This document shows positions 37,516 to 49,602 of a stretch of 64,000 nucleotides of DNA, piece by piece. The DNA comes from Calvatia gigantea (taxonomy: Eukaryota; Basidiomycota; Agaricomycetes; Agaricales; Lycoperdaceae). The position numbers were made by a program, and so were the translations under genes. The notes under the pieces are model-generated. The model ran no database searches and was not told the DNA's origin. It saw nothing but the letters and a program-made list of their open reading frames with translations. Position 1 is the stretch's first letter, and each line of letters begins with the position of its first letter. The DNA is taken from NCBI GenBank assembly GCA_025093985.1, contig JACAAK010000007.1, positions 2,480,001 to 2,544,000 of the forward strand, read 5' to 3'.

Positions 37516-38215
37516 AGGAGCAATGGCAGACGAGGCAGTCGGCAAGCGTATTGTTGCCCACTGGTTGGCAGGGTCGCGTGGGAGAGAATGTGCATGCCTT
37601 AAATATGAACACCAAAACTTGTGGCAGGAGGCTAAAAACTCAGTCTGCACGCGTCGCAGTACCTGGAGAAAAAACTTATACCAAATTTGGTGCAATTGGG
37701 CTTCGAAATGTGGCGCTGGTCACCACGAGGACTTGAGGATTCGCCTGTCCCCTCCGCAACATCCCATTTTGGAAAACGTGAATGCTACGCAGACGTTGAT
37801 GGAACCCGACTGGCGGTAGTCAAAGTTCGGGTGGGAAATCATAGCAATGAGGAAAAGCGTAAAGTTGGATTTGGAGTAGGTCGAAGCGGTCATAGGCTCG
37901 ACTTGAATATGCGCTTGCTCCGATTTCGCCGGTCGACCATGGCCCGGATCCCATTCTTTGTGTATCAGAGGCGGGTGTTGAGGGCGAAAGCTCTTCCTTC
38001 CATCTGACATCCTGACCTAATGCCGTTCGACAAACCCACCACTGTAACATGGCATCTTCTCGTGTCTCAATAGAGATTTGAACTCTTTTTATAAAATCCT
38101 GACTGATGAAAGACCGGTCCTCCGGGGTGCCACCCTTCATTCTGGGAATCACTCATTGAACTGGGAGGTCCTGGCCCTGTACTCGGTGCAAGAAACTGGT
38201 TTTAACAGGGATTCT
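37516..38215. other. Unassigned sequence inside duplication unit 2
   Basis: Open frames on both strands (for example minus 37720-38010 and 37820-38152) are short and carry no recognisable domain. This stretch lies between the disabled membrane gene and the second 59-bp block and has no counterpart in the shortened unit 1. Confidence 0.4.
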
Positions 38216-38274
38216 CCGATTCCGATTCACTTTGTCGACGCTAAGACATATCCAGTTGTGACTAGATAGTGAGA
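38216..38274. repeat. 59-bp block, copy 2 (end of duplication unit 2)
   Basis: Identical over 59 bases to 35911-35969. It closes the second duplication unit; the sequence after it (toward the first NLR pseudogene) does not match that following copy 1. Confidence 0.9.
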
Positions 38275-38367
38275 GAGGCCGCTTAAGACTGATTGTGCTT
38301 CACCATCAGTGCGCCTACTCGCCCGGATCGGACATGGTTTTATTGCCTTTACCAAACCAGAAAGTAC

Positions 38368-40790
38368 CTATCCATCTTCCGAACTCTGCCCCACGACATA
38401 AAAAACTAACAAATACTCAAGGTCCCGTACCCGAAGACAATTGCATTCATCGAGAGGTCCAATGACTGCGTAATACTCCGCTGATTTCATCCCCATAATT
38501 ATGACCTTGGTATCACTCCGTTGTTCAAAGGTGAGACTTTTCTCCACCCTCAAAAGCTCAGCGAGGATGGTCCATTTGACCGAGGTCTTTCGTTACTGGA
38601 ATTGATTTTAGTTTTCCTGTGGGAACTCGTTCTTGTCCGATACAGCGCCAGTTGTTTCACTCCATTCCACCGGGCAGCATTGAGATCCTATGGAGAAGTC
38701 ATCAGATTTTGAGAGTGAATTTCATTCATGACGATCGACCTACTGTCAGATCCAGAGGATACGTAGTTATTGAAGGGGAAATGGTATAACGACCCGTTCG
38801 TCCCGTACACAGACCCTTGAACATGTGGTCTACTTCGCCTTCATTGAGTTGAGTCAGGTCAAGTTCCCTGAGTACCATGCACTGACGAAACGCAAGTGGT
38901 GCCTTAAAATGGATTTAGCTGACTCAGACTTGGTAAAAGTGGAACACGCCATGTCCGTACGTTGATAAACAGCCAGTCACAGAGGCGGCCGATCTTCAAA
39001 TTTGGGCGTTCAAATAAGGTTGGGCCCAATCTCTCGAAGAGTTCCACCAGTTCGTAAGGACCATCAGGTAAAAGAACCGGAGGGCGCTTTACCTCGCGTT
39101 CAGTTGAGGGGGTGTAGCAGCACTCTTGTAGAATTTCCAACGGTTTACGTTAAGCAAGGTAGATTATGTCCTGACAAACATCACCGCGACTTTCAATCGG
39201 TGGCTCCCAAGTAAGTACATTATGACTGGCGTGTGCTGTTCAAAAAATCAAAATGTGCACATGACAACAAGTGTAAGATTCTGGGACCCACGAGATGACG
39301 GAACAGATTTCAAAATCTCAACATAACGTTTCCCTATCTTCTTGAGTTCTTGATCCAAGTCAATGTAGCAGGATTGGGGAACGGGAATGATCTCGGAGGA
39401 AATCGGAGAAGGAAGCATGGAAGAACTCAACGGGTTCCTGGTCTGCCTTCTCCGCAGGTGGAAGGTCAAGAACCGAACGGAGTTTGCGTAAAGCAGCATA
39501 AGCAGCACGTTGACTAAGCCCTAGGATATTGTACATGAGGTGGAGATTTTTGGGTGCGTCATCGTTCAATGTTATTCGGGGACTCAAAGGCCAGGCCCGA
39601 CCAACGATGTCACCAAGAAGATTAAAACCGAGTATTGCTTTTATTGTAGGGAGGGACTCTGCAGGTACATCCGACATAATCTTGGTATACAGCAGGTCGA
39701 GAACATGGAGTGGATTCTCGTTCGGTTCACGGTGTTGATCACTACGGTCCGCTGTGCTTCGGCCAGTGAAAGATAGAACATTTGCAAGGCGTAGCACAGG
39801 GTCCCCATCGTCAACGTAATTGACCAAGGTCGAAGCGAAAACGAACAGCCCGAAAGAGGCAATTTCGAGCCGCAGGATGTCCGTTCTCAGGCGGCCATAA
39901 GGGGGGCACCATGTCGGAGTAGTTTCGACGAATTGTTGTGAATTGTGAACGAAGATGATGCTCCACATCTTTCCAAGCGTCGCTGGAGTCTATCGGCACC
40001 TCAAGCCTACAGAAACGGGGGACATCTTCGACCTGAGAAAATGACGCCTGGATGTGCGCCTCAGGTCTGCTTGCAATGATCCACAAAATGGGCATGGTAT
40101 GCGAGTGATGGGGGACGAATTCGCGAACCACCTCCATGATCCCACACTACTCTTTCTCACCATTACATTCATCCAAGCCGTCTAGAATCACCACCCAGCG
40201 TCGAGGGCCTGTGCTGACGCTTATGGTGGCAAATGGGGTAATGAGTAGGCGTTTGAATTGTTCCTTGGGTGCTCTGTCCAAAAAACGGGGATCGACAGCG
40301 AGATTACCTCCCAAATAATGGCGATGTTCTGCATCGACAACCACGAAACCGTAAGTTAGAGTTGTGAAAACTTTCTTGGTTTGGCCGAGAGAAGAATAAA
40401 GTCGCACAGGCCACGGAGGGAAGATGGGCCACGGTTTCAGCCAGGCTTTGTATGATGGCCGGCACCAGCAGGCCCAACAAGCCAGAAAATTCTTGTTCCC
40501 AGACTGGTACCACGAATGCGTGTCTGAAGCTGCTGGAGTAAACCCGCCCGAGTTTCTGGGTGACACCGGGGAGGTTCGTCACGTTCAGAGGAGTCAAACT
40601 CCGCCCCCGCAATGATGTATTTGAGCAGTTTCTCTAATACTGGAGGATTTTACGAACCTCAGCACCCTGCACTAATCTAACCAGTGATTACTCACCGCCT
40701 GGGCCGGGGTGTTGATGAGCTTCTGTCATTGTCGCTTGCTGGATGACAAAATGGCTTGGTTTGTAGAACAAGCCACCAGAACCTGGATTG
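38368..40790 (-). pseudogene. NACHT NTPase (NLR-type) paralog 1, multiply frameshifted
   Basis: NACHT proteins of this kind are signalling ATPases linked to self/non-self recognition in fungi. Recognisable pieces in order: the pre-NACHT segment SGGLFYKPSHFVIQQATMTE (about 40.75 kb); ACATLFFSRPNQ and KVFTTLTYGFVVVDAEHRHY (40.3-40.4 kb, different frames); RWVVILDGLDECNGEKE (40.17 kb); ILWIIASRPEAHIQASFSQ (about 40.05 kb); ILRLEIASFGLFVFASTLVN (39.87 kb); FFHASFSDFLRD; and, in another frame, YIDLDQELKKIGKRYVEI (39.3 kb). The usual C-terminal segment (KSAEYYAVIGPLDE ... LEYLLVFYVV) lies at 38.37-38.5 kb. The Walker A stretch is shortened so that GVGKS is lost (about 40.46 kb), and frame breaks occur near 40.39, 39.9 and 39.39 kb. 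It cannot encode a working NTPase. Confidence 0.85.
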
Positions 40791-40899
40791 TGTATGTATT
40801 TATTGAGCGATGTCAACCTGTGATGAGTGCAAGGAAGCACTGAGGTATTATCACGAGCCCGGGGCCTTCCAAGGTCACCCAAGTTATAAGATTGGGAGG

Positions 40900-41435
40900 A
40901 CCTCTGCGTTTGATCCTCGTGGATTTCATCCCCATCTTAGCATTTCAATAGCCGGGCAGAAAATTAAGCCATAAGCAGTTGAACGTTTAACGCTTGTTCA
41001 TTGGCAACCCATTGAGACACACCTAAATTACTAAGTATCGGTTCGTCATCAACATCAGAGACCTTCTCGTCCGGTATTGCCGGTCGCTCTCCGGTTGTCA
41101 CAGTGGTAGCTCCACCAGGCGCGGGGTCTTTGATTTCCGCGGCGGCCAGAGGATTAGCCAGAGGTTCAAACGAAGCCAAAATTGTGAAGGAACGGACGCG
41201 AACCAAGAGAAGGCAAAGGCTTGCAATAAGGGGTAGAGAGTGAGCGCCGAGAGTTCCTTGTGGGAGAACGACGGGATTTCCCCATCTCAGAGAGCCAGGC
41301 TTGAAGCTTGAAGCTTGAAAGGTCAGCGGGAGAGAAGAAAACAGCGGGTGTCCGTGCAAGAGGCTTCACAGCCATGGTCATCATTGATGTATGTTGCATA
41401 AATCGTTCGTCGTGCCAACGTTGTTTGTAATCCAT
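40900..41435 (-). other. Degenerate coding-like region upstream of NLR pseudogene 1
   Basis: A minus-strand frame reading PLANPLAAAEIKDPAP ... DDEPILSNLGVSQWVANE aligns with the sequence upstream of NLR paralog 2 (45.8-46.2 kb: LADSLASEPRNPIF ... GDEPNLIDRGVSQRVADE). CKPLPS and the adjoining residues also match. The two copies are therefore homologous over about 500 bases, probably old 5' exons or a shared upstream gene. They are not present upstream of paralogs 3 and 4. No domain is recognised. Confidence 0.45.
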
Positions 41436-42160
41436 TTACAGCGCGGAGGCGCTGATTCTTCATTTAGCAGAGAGCAGGCGACAAAGTACCATTTGAATTT
41501 TGAAGCTTGGGTTCCAAATGATACCTCGTTAATAATTGATGTTATTTTCGCTCTTTTCGGTTCGCCACTGCTGTGGTCCAAACATGTCATTTATTTGTTG
41601 GTTGCGAACTAATCACCCTTTGCAACTCGTGTGTGCACTACGCAAGGTGCGTTTCTCGACGAGGGAGTACCAAGAACTCTGTACTTCCGGCGAAAGAGTG
41701 TTCGTCATCAAGATGTATAATGAATGTAAAATATTCATCGATCACACATCACACCAACCGTCGGTTGTCCTGGAGAGGCCTGATACTGGGCCTGACTTTC
41801 GAGGCCGCCACCTCACGAAGTCTCCTCACCTGAAACTTCTCAGCTCCTGCACTGAATTGTTTTCCTAGCCGCAACATGTATTCACACCTGCCACCCTCAA
41901 GGAAAATTTACTTCACATGCTCTGTGTACGCACCTTCACGACGTCAACTTTTGGTAAATCCGCCGCTATTTCGGTAGCTCGGAGAGGGGTGATTGCAGTG
42001 GTTTTTCTCAGCGTCGGTGTCGTTGGGTCAGAAAAACAGCGAACGTGGTAGCGGCAAAAGAAAGACAGAAATTGTTCAAGGACCGAAGTTCAGGACCAGT
42101 TATTGATGTAGAGATGTCCTCAGTTCCGTTGATGAAGGGTAAGAATCGAATGGAGTTTGC
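41436..42160. other. Unassigned sequence left of the copy-2 insertion
   Basis: No domain is recognised except the last 60-100 bases, which on the minus strand may continue the LRKLHSV-type segment of NLR paralog 2 beyond the repeat (LSKLHSI ...). The remaining C-terminal part of that gene is absent. Plus-strand frames at 41391-41868 have no support. Confidence 0.4.
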
Positions 42161-42264
42161 TTAAAGCAGTATAAGCAACGTACTGCCTAAGCGCTACGAT
42201 ATTGCACACGAGGAGATCTTGGAGTCTGTTACCGTTCAACATTGTTCCAGTTTCTCAGAGGACA
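42161..42264. repeat. 104-bp direct repeat, left copy, flanking insertion A
   Basis: Matches 44265-44368 base for base, starting TTAAAGCAGTATAAGCAACG and ending CAGAGGACA. It is part of NLR paralog 2 (minus-strand reading VCNIVALRQYVAYTALSKLH). The left flank continues into NLR-like sequence and the right flank enters the inserted DNA. Confidence 0.93.
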
Positions 42265-44264
42265 TCTCAGTATCATGGAAATTGTGTTGTTTTATCAGTT
42301 CAACAATCCCTGTATAGAGAGCATGAAGTTTGTGAGTGGGATCTTCTGCAGCTTTGCATGGAATTACATTGATGAGATACAAGGCCTCTTGGAAGGATGA
42401 GTTAGGGTTTCCAAGAGGCATGTTACAGATGAATTGGATAAGAACAAAAGCAATAATGAATGTGTTGAATCTTGTTCTGTACCACTACGTTGGTTCAGTC
42501 TATTTATAGCTGAAATGGGGTTTGAGTATTTCACCTTCAGAGGGTCGATAATAACAGACCATCACAGACTACATATGCAGTAGTTGTACTGTCCTTATGG
42601 TAGTTGGTTATACCCTCTGCATGGAACCTTCTAGTACATGTGTCATATACAGTATGCTCCAATTATGCTACTGGTAGTTAGACCTCACCCATATAAGGGT
42701 TTAGAGTGCACAGACCAGAGATATTAGTATATATACCCATATGTAGCATTGTAGTATGTAGATACTTATGCGTTGCCCTTATGGACAAAGACATTATGTC
42801 TTCTCTCCTCTATGCTAGCTTCTCCAAGCATCGCTTCCCCTCTCCTCAAGACTCTCTGAGTATGCTGGTATAAGCAGGACTATGTCCACTACCATACATC
42901 TCTCCTACTGGACTGTCTCCTGGATGAATACGACTATCCTCCACTGCTGACACCTACATGCTTAGGTAGTGTGAATTATATTGGGATGTCTACTTGTTCT
43001 CTCAACAGGTTATGGGCCCCGACCGCCGCTCACTCGGACTGCATTAGCAACACTGGTAGAATTTGAGGAGGCTATGGTCACTTTCAATCTGGGAGACAGT
43101 GGTGCCTTTGGTCCACTTGATACCCTATCTAACCCATATTGTGAACGTGTGCACTATGCACAGCAGTCCTTCATGATGCTGACACATTGTTACCCATTCT
43201 TGGTTTTTGATTTGGCAAACCATCATCTTTGGTCTGGTTCGACCGCTTTAGGTCTGCTCCCCATTCTGGATTGCAGCAGAACTGTTCTGCTCTAGTTGCT
43301 CCACCTCTATTCTGGTATTCTCACTCTAATCGACAATGACTGTTTTGGGCTTTCTGGGATTCTTTTCAAGATCCGTCTCAGTAATTTACTACAGTATATA
43401 ATGTATCACTTATGCTGAGCATTATGCTCCACTTTGCTGGTTAATTAGCTGGTCTTCGTGACCACAATAAATACTGCAGTGTCAGGAAAATTATAAGCCT
43501 TGTGTTCTTGTGTTCAAGTTGATTGGGCAAGTTCTGCCTTGAGTTAAATAACACACCACGAGCATATACCTGAGCTATTTGACCCACTTAAGCTGGCGGT
43601 TATAAGCCACTAAGGCCCGCTTAATCAAATACAGTAAGGGACAAAACCGTTCCAATGTTTTGAACTTTTCAGAAGATCAGCTCATAACTCAAGGACTACT
43701 GTGGCTGTGCACTTCCTAATTTAATTGTAGATAGTCCAGTATCTTATCTAATCATATGCAAAGTATGATTATGTAATCCTTTGTTTTGGGGGAGTTATTA
43801 ATTAATTAATATTTTAAGTACATTGGAACAGTTTTGTCCCTCTCAAATTCTGAGCACATGACTTTGTTTATTGCAATCAAATAAATACAAATAAAATCAT
43901 GTGACCATGTAGGGTGATGTATAAATGGATGTGCTTATTCTCAGGTGCAAATTAACTCCCCCACTATACCTTTACAACTATATGCGCTCTCTTTCCTCTA
44001 CTCAGACCAATAGAGTCCTCTCTTACCTGGACCAAGGGAAATCTGCTCATCATATTGCTTCTATTACTGGTCTGGGAGTCAGTACTATTTCTAGGATTCA
44101 CTCCAAACATAGATCAACACTTTCCAAATCTGTTGGTGGCCACCCATCTAAACTTTCTCCCTCTGATATCCACTATTCTGTTCGCCTCATCACCTCTCGC
44201 AAGGCTGACAATGCCTCCCAAGTCACCAAATCACTTCAAAATGTTATTGCCCAGCCTGTATCCA
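42265..44264. mobile_element. Insertion A in NLR paralog 2, including the 5' half of a Tc1/mariner element
   Basis: Exactly 2,000 bases lie between the two copies of the 104-bp repeat. The left 1.37 kb (42265-43629) is A/T-richer than the neighbouring genes and has no recognised gene; one plus frame at 42981-43295 is unassigned. The right 633 bases are the 5' part of a Tc1/mariner transposon cut off at the repeat. It interrupts the NACHT gene between the LLDDLVGRG and LHSI segments. Confidence 0.8.
43632..44264 (+). mobile_element. Tc1/mariner element, 5' half with transposase N-terminus
   Basis: The inverted repeat begins CAGTAAGGGACAAAACC at 43632, preceded by the target dinucleotide TA. 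An inverted internal copy (TTGGAACAGTTTTGTCCC) lies near 43.83 kb. The transposase probably starts at Met 43982 (MRSLSSTQTNRVLSYLDQGK) and continues with a helix-turn-helix (SAHHIASITGLGVSTISRI), a second DNA-binding region (GGHPSKLSPSDIHYSVRLIT) and SLQNVIAQPVSI, where it stops matching the family at 44264. The catalytic domain is elsewhere, at 49603-50073. This half alone is inactive. Confidence 0.9.
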
Positions 44265-44368
44265 TTAAAGCAGTATAAGCAACGTACTGCCTAAGCGCTA
44301 CGATATTGCACACGAGGAGATCTTGGAGTCTGTTACCGTTCAACATTGTTCCAGTTTCTCAGAGGACA
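44265..44368. repeat. 104-bp direct repeat, right copy, flanking insertion A
   Basis: Identical to 42161-42264. The left flank is the truncated transposon and the right flank continues uninterrupted into the NACHT-gene body of NLR paralog 2. Confidence 0.93.
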
Positions 44369-45600
44369 GACCGCGGCCAACGAGGTCATCGAGAAGATAA
44401 GTATCATGCATCATTTTTATCGTAGGGAGGACTCCGCAGGTACATACATCCGACATAATTTTGGGATACGGCAAGTCGAGAGCATGGTATAAATTCTTGT
44501 TCGGTTCATGGTGCTGACCACTACAGCTGGCCAATTAAACATAGAATAATTGTGGGGCACAGCGCAGGACCCTCGTCATTAATGTAACGACCAAAGTCGA
44601 AACAAAAATATACATTTTAAAAGATGCGACTGCAAGCCGCAGAATGTCGTACCCAGATGGCCATAAGCGGGGTATCATGCAGAGGTGGTCCTGGCACATT
44701 TGTGTGAACTGTGAATGAAGATAGAGCTCCACGCCTTCCCAGACACCGTCAGAGTCTCTTGGCACCTCTAGTTTCCAGAAACCCGAGGTCTCTTCCTCAG
44801 CCCCGGAAAACGACGCCTGGATGTGCGCCTCAGGTCTGCTTGCGATGATCCACATAATGGGCATGGTATGCGGGTGATGGCGGATGGACCCTCGGATTAC
44901 ATCCACAATCCTACGCTGCTCCCTCTCGCCCTTGCATTCGTTTAAGCCGTCCAGAATCACCACCCAGCGCTGAGAGCCTGTGCTGACACTTTTGGTTGCA
45001 AACGGGGTGACGAACAGGCGTTTGAACTGTTCCTCGGGAGCCCGGTCCAGGAAACGGGGATCGATGGCTAGTTTGCCCCCTAGGTAATGGCGATATTCTG
45101 CATTGGCGACCGCAAAGCCGTAGGCTAGAGTCGTGAAAACTTTCTTGGGGTCGTCTCTGTGATTCGACCGGGAAAAAAACAAAGTCGCGCATGTCACGGA
45201 GGGAAGGGAATCTACGATTTCGGCCAGGCTTTGCATGATGGCAGACTTGCCAACACCAGCAAACCCAACGAGCCAGACAATTCTCGTTCCCAGACTGGTA
45301 TCGCGAATGCGAGTTTGGAGCTGCCCGAGGATATCCGTCCGGGTTCCGGGGTAACACCGTGGAGGGTCGTCACGTTCAGAAGAGTCAAACTCCGCCCCCG
45401 CAATGATGTATTTGAGCATTTTTTCCAGTACTAGAGGATTTTGCGAACCTCAGTCTTCTGTACTAATCTAATTCAGGCAGCGACCACTCACCACCCGGGC
45501 TGGAGTATTGATGAACCTCTGTTATCATCGCTTGCTGGATAATAAAATGGCTTGGTTTGTAGAACAAGCTACCGGAGCCTGAATTACACGAGGAAAGTAT
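44340..45600 (-). pseudogene. NACHT NTPase (NLR-type) paralog 2, disrupted
   Basis: The N-terminal NACHT half is well kept in one frame (45419 to 44535): IIAGAEFDSSERDDPPRCYP; Walker A GFAGVGKSAIMQSL; LFFSRSNHRDDPKKVFTTLA; Walker B RWVVILDGLNECKGE; IMWIIASRPEAHIQASFSG; and ILRLAVASFKMYIFVSTLV. The exon before it carries SGSGSLFYKPSHFIIQQAMI (about 45.55 kb). After TLV the frame breaks, a shortened segment follows in another frame (HALDLPYPKIMSDVC ... LLDDLVGRG), and the gene is then cut by insertion A. Only about 100 bases reappear left of the insertion, and the C-terminus is missing. A truncated NACHT protein might still be made from the open 294-codon frame. Confidence 0.85.
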
Positions 45601-45799
45601 TGAGCAATGGTCAGTTTGATGGCACCAAAAAGCTCTGAACGAACACACCTTGAATATCGCGCGCCCGGAATCTCCCAGGTCCGCTCAGGTTATAAGACCG
45701 GGGGAATCTCTGCGATTGATTCACCCGATTTTCGTCTTCACGTTAGCATTATAATTATAATTGGGGCGACGGGAAAGGGGTCACAAGCAGCTAGAGCTT

Positions 45800-46242
45800 T
45801 AAGTCCTTACTCGTCGGCGACTCGTTGAGACACACCTCGATCGATCAAATTCGGTTCGTCACCAATGATGTCGGGAGTCTTGTCGTGTTGTATTGTTGGT
45901 TGCCCTTCACTAGATGGAGTTGCCACGACGTTGGCTTCGCTAAAGATGGGGTTTCTAGGCTCTGAAGCCAGGGAATCAGCCAGAAGTTCGAGCGATGCCG
46001 GAATGGTACAGGAAAACGGGTGACGGTCAGGAGAGGGCAAAGGCTTGCAATAAGGGGGAGCAGATAAGTGTCGAGATTTCTCCCCGGGAGAGCGACGGTA
46101 TTTCCCCATTGCAGCGAACCGGCGTGGAGCTTCTGTAGGAGGGTAGAGAGCAGTGGGCCCACACGTAAGAGGCTGTACAGTTGCGGGGCATCTGTCGTGC
46201 TAGCATCGTTTGTAATCTATTCATCGCAGGGCTGCCAATCAA
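45800..46242 (-). other. Degenerate coding-like region upstream of NLR pseudogene 2
   Basis: Homologous to 40.9-41.43 kb on the same strand (shared GVSQ(R/W)VA(D/N)E end, CKPLPS stretch and the surrounding bases). It may represent former 5' exons of these NLR genes or a separate small gene duplicated with them. No domain is recognised and the frames are short. Confidence 0.4.
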
Positions 46243-47802
46243 GTGGCCCTTTCATCTGGTAGAGAGGCAACAGACTACTGGAAATCTGGAATCAAAGGAA
46301 GTTTAAGTTTAGAACTTGAGTTTAAGATTATGAGAAAATGCCAACACAACTGATTCGACGGTGTGGATGAGCATTTATCAGTGTTTCTGTACTCTGGGGA
46401 GAAGTTGCAAAAGTACACATCAGTGACTTGACTTAGCAACCCGAAACTCCACATCTTTGGCACATATCCTCTTTTTGCGAGTTCGCAGTTTGCATCAATT
46501 TCATTACTTGCTGCAGACCCCGAGGAGTTTTCGATCGCGTGCGCGGCAACTTCAGTGAGCCGTGGCCAAGTCAACAGGTCACTGACGTGTCTCGCGACTT
46601 CTCGCCGGAACACACAACACTGAATATACCACACCAAGAAATTACGTTCACATTGAGCCCCCCTGTAACTTCTTAAAATGTCCCTTGCGCACCCTCCCCG
46701 CGGTGCCGCCCATTAAGGTGGCATTCCTGAGCGCCGAGCACAGACAGGACTGGCAATCTAGGAACCATGATTCATCAACTCATCGCTCGCGCGATAATGT
46801 TACTGATCCTCCAAATGTCAATTTACTTCGTATAAATGTACCCCTCTTGTGCCTCTACAACTGCATAAAGTTTCACCCCGTGGCCTGCCCATAAAATACT
46901 ACTTTCCGTGTACCGTCAATGAACGAAAAGCAAGAAACACATGGTTATGTGCAATCAAAGCCACCAGATAGCCACTCACCCTGCCCAGCCTTGAATACCC
47001 TTGCAAACCATGGCTACATGTTGGGCCCACCTTGTGTCTGTATGTTTCATGGATGTTTACCTTCTTATTTATAGCCCGCATGACGGGAAGGACATTGGAT
47101 TCTTCGAGCTTGTGCGCGCTCTGACATTCGTCTACAACATCTCCTGGTTCCTCGTGCCTTCCTTAACCACCGTTACATTCTTGGTCTCGGGCAAGATCAC
47201 ATATCGAGCCCGATCACAAATGGTGCCTTCCAACTCCCGGCTCACCTTGGTTCAGAAAATACCGCTACCACGATAGAGGCTAGACCTCTCATCTCTCTCT
47301 GTTCGCGGCTCAGCGCACACTGCGCACGACGCATCCCTAGTTCATCCCAACTTTATTGAGACCCACTCCCCAGGCAAAAACCTCCTTCAAAAGCTCCTCG
47401 CCTTCGCTACAAGTCGCCGCCACCGCCTGAGTAGCCTTCGCGGCCTCTCCCTCGCCGATATAGCCGATTATCACGGTAAAAGGGAAAAAGAGCCCCGCCG
47501 TCCGCTTGACTGTTTCCATAAGTAAGTTGTTCTAGGAGAATGCGGTTTTGCATGGGCTGTTATGCGAGGTCGGTTGCCTATCGACCGACCTGCAGGTGTG
47601 GATATTGAACGTGAAGAAGTTATTTTCGAGGACGTTTTGAGGAGATTCGGATTTGAACGTCTGTCTGAGGACTGGTGGGCCGAAGGTGGTTCTAGGCCTG
47701 TTCGGCCTGTTGGGTTTCTTGAGGCGCAGCACAGAGCTCGCGGCATCGCCAACTTCATCGTAAAAAGGAAATAACCTCCAGTGACTTATTCCCAATTCCA
47801 AT
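46243..47802. other. Spacer with a duplicated segment (46.78-47.45 kb)
   Basis: No assured gene. From about 46780 to 47450 the sequence matches 58150-58800 with many substitutions: the GATAATGTTA start, the TACTTCGTATAAA stretch, GGCCTTGAATACCCTTGCAA-type stretches, the ATCTCCTGGTTCCTCG stretch and the CTCCTTCAAAAGCTCCTCGC stretch. In the plus frame one piece reads ALTFVYNISWFLVPSLTTVT, a hydrophobic segment. A minus frame reads AVAATCSEGEELLKEVFAWG. I could not decide which strand was coding. Confidence 0.45.
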
Positions 47803-49385
47803 CTACTCTTCAACATAAGGAAACACAAAATATTCAAGAATTCCGTAAGCAAAATCAGGTACTTGAAGGGGTCCGATGATAGCATAATGTTCCATTGGCT
47901 TTATCTGTACGATTTTGACCATGACAGCATGTTCTAGCTTGGCTTTCGGCCTCCTCTGCAGGACCAACAAATTCGCCAGGAAGCTCCAATTGAGTAACCC
48001 TGTTCCCAAAGAGACACGATTCGGCTTCAGAGCAAGTCGTTTCGCTTCATTCCAACGGTCAACACTGAGTTTCTGGCAGGAGGAGATTAGTTCAGCAAAT
48101 CCATTCGACTCATAAGATATTAACTCACATCCAAGTCAAACATCCTTGGACACCATAGTCCGCGGCTGTGGATATGGTAGACAGCCCACTTTCTTATACA
48201 GAGACCTGTGAACATTTTGTCCAAGTCATGCTCACTAAGCTGCGTCAGATCATACTCCCTGGATATCACCCCCCGACGAATCGGGATCGGTGCCTATGAA
48301 TGTCCCGAGTAGGTGGATTAAGTATGGTTGGAATATCTAACATACGTGAGTAGAGAGCCAGTCAGAGAAGGATGCCATATCGTCCACCCCTTCTCTCTCA
48401 AACAGCGCGGAACTGAGCTGTTCAAAGACCTCGATGATTTCGGTGGCATCAGGTGAGAGACGGCGTCGCATTTCCGCATGTCGGCATGAAGAATCATGGC
48501 AGAAGCGAACCAGGATAATAAACCAGGACTGTTTGGTTGTTGTTTGCTTCTGGCCGCAAAGGTGCGCCCTCTGGATGGCGGAGAGTGGTTCCCAAGACAG
48601 CGGAATATTATCCGTAAGTGCTTTTCAATGTAAAACATGTCACAATGTGTCCTTAAGGGGGCGTTGAACTCGGAAACTTACTCATTGCGGGGGCCAATCT
48701 AAAGATGTTGCCGTAACACCGCCATATCTTCAAGAGCTCTTGATCCAAGTCAATGTAGTAGGACCGGGAGCGAAACCGATCTTTGAGGAAATCGGAAAAC
48801 GAAGCATGGAGGAACCTGACAGTCCTCGAGAAGGCCTGATCTGGCGAAGGAAACGTAAGGACAGAGTGCAGTTTGCGCAGCGCGGCATAAGCGGCATGTT
48901 GTTCAAGCCCCAAGATATTGCATAACAAGAGGAGGCTTATGGGGTCCTTCACCACAACGTCGCCAAGAAGATAGAAACCAAGAATAGTTTTTGCTGTAGG
49001 AAGGGAATCGGCTGGTATATCTGACATGATTGTTGTATACAACAAGTCAAGGGCGCGGAATGGATTCCTCTTCGCTTCGCGTGATGATTTCTGACATGAC
49101 GCGCTTTGGCCAATCAAAGAAAGGATGTGTTTGAGGCGAAGTACTGGATTTTCTTTGCCTACGTAGTCGACGAGAGTAGAGGCAAAAATGAACAGACCAG
49201 AAGAGGATTTCGTGAGCTGCAGAAAGTCATTCTCGGATGGCCATAAGGGTGGCACAACGTCCGAGTAATAGTCTCTAATTTTTGCAAACTCTGAGCGGAG
49301 ATAAAGTTCTACGCTTCGCAAGGCCTCCTCTGAGTCGATCGGCACCTCAAGCTCCCAGAAACATTCGATTTGTTGTTCGACTCGA

Positions 49386-49602
49386 CGAAAAGATGCTTGT
49401 AGGTGGGCCTCGGGTCTGCTGGCGATGATCCAGATGAAGGGTGTGGTTTGGACAGGAGGGAGGAGGGATTGACGAATCAGATCCAATATCCTGCATTGCC
49501 TTCTTTCGCCATTGATTTCATCGAAACCATCCAAAAGCACTACCCAACGTCGAGGACCGAAATCGATGCCCCCTCGAATGAATGGAGTAACGAAGAGGCG
49601 TT
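49386..49602. repeat. 217-bp direct repeat, left copy, flanking insertion B
   Basis: Identical to 51612-51828. It encodes (minus strand) the Walker B to IIASRPEAHLQASF part of the NACHT domain, in frame with the 3' half of paralog 3. Confidence 0.93.

Noticed and set aside
35911..38274. The 59-bp repeats as LTRs of a solo element
   Set aside because: No primer-binding site, no retroelement coding sequence between them, and they coincide with the ends of a duplicated gene segment.
42981..43295. Plus-strand 104-codon frame in insertion A as a gene
   Set aside because: No domain, no upstream promoter evidence and no splice support; kept only as unassigned sequence.
42161..44368. The 104-bp repeat as a target-site duplication or LTR of a normal transposon
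   Set aside because: The repeat is NACHT-gene coding sequence, its left and right flanks are the two parts of that gene, and Tc1 elements duplicate only TA.
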